Source: Hydractinia symbiolongicarpus
Lineage: Eukaryota > Cnidaria > Hydrozoa > Anthoathecata > Hydractiniidae
NCBI RefSeq assembly: GCF_029227915.1
Contig: NC_079875.1
Coordinates: forward strand, 23,181,001-23,245,000
Length of the DNA: 64,000 bases
Direction of reading: 5' to 3'
Below are positions 59,701 to 64,000 of this stretch, one piece after another. Numbering within the stretch: the first letter of the stretch is position 1; each line of letters opens with the position of its first letter. The position numbers and the translations under genes were made by a program. The notes beneath the pieces were generated by a model, which saw only the letters and a list, made by a program, of their open reading frames with translations, did not search any database and was not told the DNA's origin.

Positions 59701-62700
59701 AATTCAATGCATTGTCTTGGTGCGTGTGTTTAACATATATTCCAAAAAACCAACCACTGGAGTTACTTGAATACAAACTATCTAACGAGTTAAATAAATT
59801 ACAGCTATCATGCAAATCATCTATCAGTATCCAGTTTTCGTTACTGTTTATTGCACAGGTAAAATGACTAACTATTCCTTTTAACCTGAATTGCTGCTCT
59901 AACACAATTTCTGGAGGAAACTGAGAAACACTCATCATAGACTCACTAAATTCTACAAACAAAACATCACTGATGTGCTTGACTGATGCTGTGACTGAAA
60001 GTGTAATATTACAATTTTGACACTGTGCATTAGAAATAGAGTTACTCTGTGCTAGATACAAAGGCCATTGCTCTGGCAACAAATTGGAAGATAATATACC
60101 ATCTAAACTTACATAATTTATTAAAACTTCATTTGAGACTTGAAAATTATTGTTACATGTGCTACATGACACACTGAAAAAATAGTTTGAAAAAATATTA
60201 TTTCTTTCACTAACTGACATATCACAAAATACAGTACTCTGGAAAATTTCAGAAAACTGTACATTGCAGTTCATTTTAATCTTAAATGCTGCCAAAAAAC
60301 CTCTCTTAAAGAGCATAGAACTGAGGCCTCCGAGTTCTTATTTTGATGATCTTTAAATTGCCTAGTGACGTATTGTAATGATCCTATACAATAGCTTGTA
60401 AAATTATTTCCTACAAACAGATTCGAAACACAATGTATCCAAGTTTCAAGAAAACAATCTACAGCACATGAAAATTTTCCAGCTGTATGGCAACAAGAGT
60501 TTAAAAAATGTAACTTATCAATCAACATTTTATAATCTTTATAATTTTATAATATAATCCGGTCACATGTTATGTGATAAATATTGAGCACGATATATCG
60601 AGACACGAAGCAAAAAGGCAGAAATCAAAAGTTTATACGGCTCGTCTCTCCTATTCGCCCTTCACACGCTCACACGCAGGGCCGACAATGTTGCCGCCCC
60701 TTATAGGGGCGGCAATAATTATTTTTTGACAATGTGAAGAGGTATATAGTAAAAAAGGTAACAGTCAAGAAAATAAAGCAACATATTTTTATACATAATT
60801 GTAAAATATGCTTTTCAAAATTTAAATATACGTGTTTTTTTTTTCTTTTTTTTAAAAAATATTTACAAAAATCTTTTAATGGTATTGCAGGGAAATCTAT
60901 TATAGTAATGCTTTTAATCTGTTACTTTGTACACAATGGGGATGTGTTCATTGTCCTTTGATATCGCCTCAAATATTAATCAACAAATTAAACGGCCGGA
61001 CTTCAATAACATTAATTTAACATCAATAATTTATAATTATATTAATAACTTTGAGGCCGAACAACCTGGAACTCAATTGGGTAAGTTTTCTTAACCTGAG
61101 TTCCAAATTTATTTCGGAATCATGTGAGTAAGAAACCTTTAAACTCCATTATTTCTGTAACCATTTGTCAAAAGTACGTGAAGCCTACATGAACATTTTC
61201 TTAATCATTGTTTTAAGCTCTACGCAAAAGAGGCAACAAATAAACAATTTTTTATAAAAACATTTTGTGTATTGACAGATCCTTGTTGACCTTATCAAAA
61301 TTTAAGTTTTGCTTTTCTTTTTTATTGTTGTCCTGCCTGAGTGGATTTATCCATGGGCTTATCAACCAATAGTAAACTATTGCGCTTTGCATTAGAATAA
61401 ATAAAATGTTTTAAATATTGGATGTACTGTAATAAAATGCTCTTTTTAAATAGTTTTTCTTGGTTTAGAATTAAACAAAAAGGCTGTGTTCAGTAGTCAA
61501 GCTAACATCAGCAGGTTGAAAACACAAATTCTTCATGAGGCAAACAAAAGGTACATTTTGTGTTTTTTTTTAGAGTTTGTTCTCAGCAGATTTTTATATT
61601 GATTTCTTAGGTATAGCAGTGAGTAGTTAAACTTAAACTCTATTAGGGTTTAACAATATCTCTCTAACCTGTAAAATGTTATTAGCTTCAATCATGGTAC
61701 GCAAAATCATGTGTTCACATTAGCATTCATTTTCGTATTAAAGAAGACGATCTTTTTCGCCATTCTGTCAGCAATAATCTGTGTATAGAAGGTTTATTGC
61801 TTTTAAACAAACTGTATATAGATATATTTTAATCAATGAGTTAGGGATTTCAAGGTACATTTAGAAAATAGAGATACATGTTTTAAATAACAACAAATAT
61901 TTTTTTTTCCAAATTTAAAGGGAACCCAAGGTATAAAATAATGTTAGATTTACATTATAGAGCTTAAAAAGTTAGCTAACAAGCTCTTTTCGTTCTTAAG
62001 ATATTTACACTTAAAGGATTTCAGATTTAATTTTGCTGTATGAATTATGATGTCATTTTTCAGTAATAAAAACTTTGATATTTTCTTTCTTCAGTAATTT
62101 TAGACCTGTTAAGGGGTGTGCAATCAAACTTTATCAATGCTTAGATATTATAAAGGTTAATTGATTACCATAAAATTTTTTGCCAAAATAACACTCCCTT
62201 GCTCGTCCCAGGCCTCTTATTTTTTTGCTGACGACTCAATAACTCGGGATCCTGCAACTTGGTTTGCAATCAAATTTTGTGGGTAAGCTTGTATAAGCCC
62301 TATATATCTACTCACAAAATTTGATTGCAAACCGGCATGCAGATCCCAAATTATGAGTTCGTCAGCAAAAAATTAAGAGGCCTGGGACGAGCTAAATTTT
62401 TAAGCTCTATAATATAAGTCCAACATCATTTTATACCTCGGGTTCCCTTTAATATTTCTTACACAAAATCTTACACAAAGTGTATTTTCTGTTGCAATTT
62501 CTAGATGAAAAAAGTGTAGTAACTTTAACCGATTAGTTTTTTTTGTCAGTTTGAACATCCTTGATATCCGTCGAAAACTTGCTGAGGAAATGCGGCGTAT
62601 ACCCAATGAAAAATGGTTTCAACAGCCTGGGACAAGCGATATAACACTCTTTTCAAATGTGAGTTGGATGAACCAGGCCTATCAATAAGGGGAGAGCAAT

Positions 62701-63647
62701 TGCTCTTGCTCACGCAAAGGCTCGTCCAATTTTGAGAAATGAGAAACTAGCTGAGCCATTAATTGCTCCCTCAATTCCAAAAAAAGTTTTTCTAGCTGAA
62801 CAATATTAATTCATCTTACATGGAAATCAATGTTCTCTTTCTTTTTATTTACAGTAAAAAGAATATATATAAAAAAGACAAGATAAAATAAATAAAAGAG
62901 ACTTTGTGATAAAATATATATAAATGTTTATAATCTTATTCTATTTATTCAGATTGCTCGCCCAGTTTAAATTATTGTAACCTTGGGGGAGCGATTTATA
63001 GCTCTTGTGTTATTTTCTTATTGATAGGCCTGATGAACATTTTGTTTCTTGTTTTTTGGTAATTACTCTGTCTTGGAAGTAGAACAATTAAAGATTGTTT
63101 TTTAATTCAATTTTGTAATAAATTTTTTACACAAATTCATATTACAAACTGTTTGCTTTGACGACAATGTTTGTTCTTAAGAAGCAATGAACATTTTATA
63201 CTTCTTTTGTTTCTGTTTTCAAAAAAACATTCCCAAACCGAATTTTAAGTTTTTAAAGCAAGAATATTTCGAACGTATTGTTTACTGACAAAGATTATGG
63301 TAAAAAATACACTGAAGTTAAAAAACAATTCCTTTTTTATGTCGAACATGCTCAAGGTGGTTAGTATGGTCTACTAATTTTAAATTAAAAAAACACTGAC
63401 AACGTAAGAAGCGTATGAACAATAATAGTTGAAAAAAAATAAGGAACTATCTAATGCAATTACCAAATTCAAAATGCAGGACAAAATACAGGACACAGGT
63501 GACTGAACTCGATATTGATGTTGTTGTCAAGAATCTTTGAGGTCTAGACCTCATTAATTTTCTGTATTTGCATTTTTTTAGGAAGAGGATGCTAGTGCGC
63601 ATTATGAGACATCTTATCAACTGTTTGTTCAAACACAACTGAATGAG
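50796..63647 (+). CDS. CCDC87-like protein, 3' end beyond the window
   Basis: Ten exons in phase: 50796-50837, 51243-51318, 51953-52005, 52091-52204, 52279-52350, 52462-52490, 52596-52663, 61469-61550, 62550-62658, 63582-63647 (donor gtaaca follows; the gene continues). The start ATG (MEMSNINESATLTA) was chosen because its donor (gtaaga) and phase fit; an upstream ATG at 50785 opens only a seven-codon frame. Readable blocks: QQFYEKFKGEDISIDLFAD, LTKCFRERLSLQVDLEHV, QLIDVLTMAIVSVWPEHRK, PDPFLSDYGNMELQR, RVATHVIQTAEYLFYSYIAK, NKKAVFSSQANISRLKTQI, LNILDIRRKLAEEMRRIP. The order and pattern (FY...SLF; LF..Y; AVF....N.SRL; N.L.IRR.L) resemble coiled-coil protein CCDC87 from memory; this was not computed. 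No signal peptide or membrane segment is seen. The 8.8-kb intron 52664-61468 holds an antisense Helitron. The exon structure is strong; the name is tentative. Confidence 0.7.
53155..53470. repeat. Repeated GTGGGAATAAACTTT/CACGAAAGTT blocks
   Basis: Variants of g(c/t)gggaataaactttcacg recur four or more times (53178, 53280, 53313, 53345). The arms ttgccacgaaagttc (53367) and gactttcgtggcat (53450) form an inverted pair. It lies between the CCDC87-like exon at 52663 and the Helitron 3' side and may be a separate MITE. Confidence 0.45.
53868..55022 (-). pseudogene. Helitron-associated RPA-like single-strand-binding protein
   Basis: A probable first exon (MSSESSKPNTEG, from 55022) is followed after an apparent intron (acceptor accgtag) by GVSGYVTFVSP, DVHVKTSPSESKKIRVMS, VRLIGLSPTKSNMFFFNS, YRDLSDLTIKHVLEHGISGT, KFVRDGIMADESSHIAITV and SKYGMKLST. 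This is an OB-fold protein like those of Helitron RPA genes. A zinc-finger-like tail follows: KSCVNNSCLKKV and CLSCGRKMKVTRC. The acidic C-terminus (SNGSDMEDTEE) is reached after a 1-bp frame change near 54000. A stop before FDVHV and another frame change near 54130 mean it is broken. Confidence 0.75.
55112..57284 (-). pseudogene. Helitron PIF1-family helicase region
   Basis: Linker (57284-56646, with YRTWSNVPSNAWENEEDSP), then Walker A VTGQGGSGKS (about 56340-56306), Walker B LIVDEFSVIG (about 56101-56072), VGDIAQLPTVSDKPLYHSL, WEILCTRV and the C-terminal motif SSAITIHKSQGSTLSKAIID (about 55305-55245). After MAG a stop occurs and the usual LTYVALSR box is missing. The end resumes as LIEPISYDRLLAVK and stops at 55112. 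PIF1-type SF1B helicases unwind DNA during rolling-circle transposition. Frame changes near 56640, 56400, 56160 and 55915 split the frame. Confidence 0.85.
57293..59300 (-). pseudogene. Helitron N-terminal and Rep (HUH) region
   Basis: Frames on the minus strand read LGRCKRDKGISKRFSSENKM and LTQVEEMIISRAFPV (59220-59070), the zinc/N-terminal signature of animal Helitrons. Next come FSVPGLATMTFPTLFPYGLG and HPRFGYWAYNML (58560-58330), then LSCAEFHWPEFHALF (58100) and WHWYRYKFTVLRGAIHCHGL, which contains the HUH metal-binding histidines near 57865. RVDNDGEQKCRFGYP, then RNDSRVNRHQQIQLQGWRAN, and IEYLAKYASK with the paired Rep tyrosines (about 57325-57295, in a shifted frame) complete it. All expected catalytic residues can be seen, but frame changes at about 58290, 57660 and 57325 and a stop near 58135 inactivate it. 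Confidence 0.85.
59636..60528 (-). pseudogene. Helitron N-terminal USP-like cysteine peptidase domain
   Basis: Two overlapping frames (60528-60271 and 60316-59636) form one domain. A Cys box reads GKFSCAVDCFLETW. Two CxxC pairs (CSTCNNNF, CQNCNITLS) are spaced as in the zinc-binding fingers of ubiquitin-specific peptidases. A His box reads GIVSHFTCAI, followed by WILIDDLHD and GWFFGIYV. The order Cys box, CxxC...CxxC, His box, W..DD is the ubiquitin-specific-protease-like (C19 or the related USPL1/C98) plan. Catalytic-looking Cys and His remain, but a frame change between the two pieces breaks the domain. Its role in the transposon is unknown. Confidence 0.6.
60692..60715. repeat. GC-rich hairpin TGCCGCCCC-TTATA-GGGGCGGCA
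   Basis: A perfect 9-bp stem with a five-base loop, strikingly GC-rich for this region. A related ctgccgccccaaccttattg sits at about 52811-52830, so the hairpin may mark one end of an insertion containing the Helitron. Confidence 0.6.
61918..62449. mobile_element. AAGGGAACCC MITE, copy 2, complete
   Basis: TA-flanked (61916-61917, 62450-62451) with ~55-bp inverted ends (aagggaacccaaggtataaa ... tttatacctcgggttccctt). The interior is a large foldback: gaggcctggg/cccaggcctc and gcaatcaaattttgtggg/ctcacaaaatttgattgc. It is 532 bp with no gene. It sits about 100 bp upstream of exon 62550 of the CCDC87-like gene. It shares sequence with 34859-35320. Confidence 0.8.
62668..63038. mobile_element. 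CAGGCCTATCAATAAG MITE with ATGAAC duplication
   Basis: Exact 16-bp inverted ends (62674-62689 caggcctatcaataag; 63017-63032 cttattgataggcctg) with a 6-bp duplication ATGAAC on each side (62668-62673, 63033-63038). It is non-coding. Imperfect inverted similarity extends inward (gggagagcaattgctcttg against gggagcgatttatagctctt). Confidence 0.85.
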
Positions 63648-64000
63648 GTAACATTTTAAGCTGAATAAAGTTTATTCCATAGGCGGCAAGGTTAAATATT
63701 CAACGTAATTTAGCTGATTAAGGCAGTTGTCCACTGAAGCACAGTATCAGTTTCACAAATTACCATTGGAAAAATGTTTTTTATCAATCGTTTGCAATTA
63801 GCAACACCTGCCAAATATAATGGTTGCTTATGAAATAGGAATTGCTTGAAAATTGGAATCGAAAACTTTCGCTACAAGACAATGACATAAAACTGTGAAA
63901 TATATTTTGTTCTAGAGTATATTTTCAAAATTGCAATTATTAGCAGTAATAGGGTATTTTGGCATTGTAAGTTTTGCTGCTTCCTGTGCAAGGATATGTT
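63648..64000 (+). other. Intron of the CCDC87-like gene running to the window end
   Basis: Begins with donor gtaaca. No further exon is recognised before the edge. Confidence 0.6.

Larger units (their letters stand above)
53868..60528 (-). mobile_element. Inactive Helitron with USP-like peptidase, Rep, PIF1 helicase and RPA
   Basis: Minus-strand order: USP-like cysteine peptidase, basic linker, Helitron zinc/N-terminal region, Rep (HUH) nuclease, PIF1-type helicase, then a separate RPA-like gene. This is the rolling-circle transposon layout with an extra N-terminal peptidase. It is antisense within an 8.8-kb intron of the CCDC87-like gene. The terminal 5'-TC and 3'-CTRR hairpin ends were not fixed; the coordinates cover the coding part only. 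A tgccgcccc-ttata-ggggcggca hairpin just outside the 5' side (about 60692-60715) may be part of it. Numerous 1-bp frame changes show it is no longer autonomous. Confidence 0.85.

Overview
This is AT-rich animal nuclear DNA. Introns have GT/AG borders, exons join in phase, and much of the sequence is transposon-derived. A compact thrombospondin, cnidarian-style repeat proteins and many short inverted-repeat elements point to a cnidarian, probably a hydrozoan. That placement is an inference; no marker gene is present. All homology statements come from reading translations by eye.

Four host genes could be rebuilt exon by exon. (1) A thrombospondin (+, 784-13799, 19 coding exons, 816 aa) has a signal peptide, TSPN domain, pentamer-type coiled coil, one EGF module, calcium-binding type 3 repeats and the C-terminal lectin-like domain. 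(2) NDUFS4, a mitochondrial complex I subunit (-, 24089-20788, 4 exons, 168 aa). (3) PGGT1B, the beta subunit of protein geranylgeranyltransferase I (+, 39244-48972, 9 exons, 355 aa, all three zinc ligands present). (4) A gene resembling CCDC87 (+, from 50796, 10 exons seen), which runs off the right edge. A single-exon orphan gene of 334 aa lies at 17201-16197 (-), and a hAT-type transposase C-terminal exon at 36696-36255 (-).

The rest is largely mobile DNA. Positions 24489-27467 hold a DNA element with about 21-bp terminal inverted repeats. It carries a decayed intron-containing gene of the cnidarian 'EEADT...FTG.D...CXC' family. A degenerate ~110-135-bp satellite directly abuts it. A truncated LINE lies at 29263-30390. 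A TA-flanked element (33218-34608) contains a 53-bp tandem array with a hint of four-unit higher-order structure. A decayed Ty3/gypsy fragment and a broken repeat-protein gene sit in PGGT1B intron 2. An inactivated Helitron of about 6.7 kb sits in antisense inside an 8.8-kb intron of the CCDC87-like gene. It has Rep/HUH, PIF1-type helicase and RPA-like parts, plus an N-terminal USP-like cysteine peptidase. Several MITEs with clear inverted repeats and target-site duplications lie in introns and intergenic DNA; one is inserted 9 bp past the start of a splice donor.

The host genes are unrelated housekeeping or extracellular-matrix genes with no operon-like relationship. The most unusual material is the peptidase-bearing Helitron, the TIR element carrying the CXC-family gene, and the tandem array inside a mariner-like MITE.
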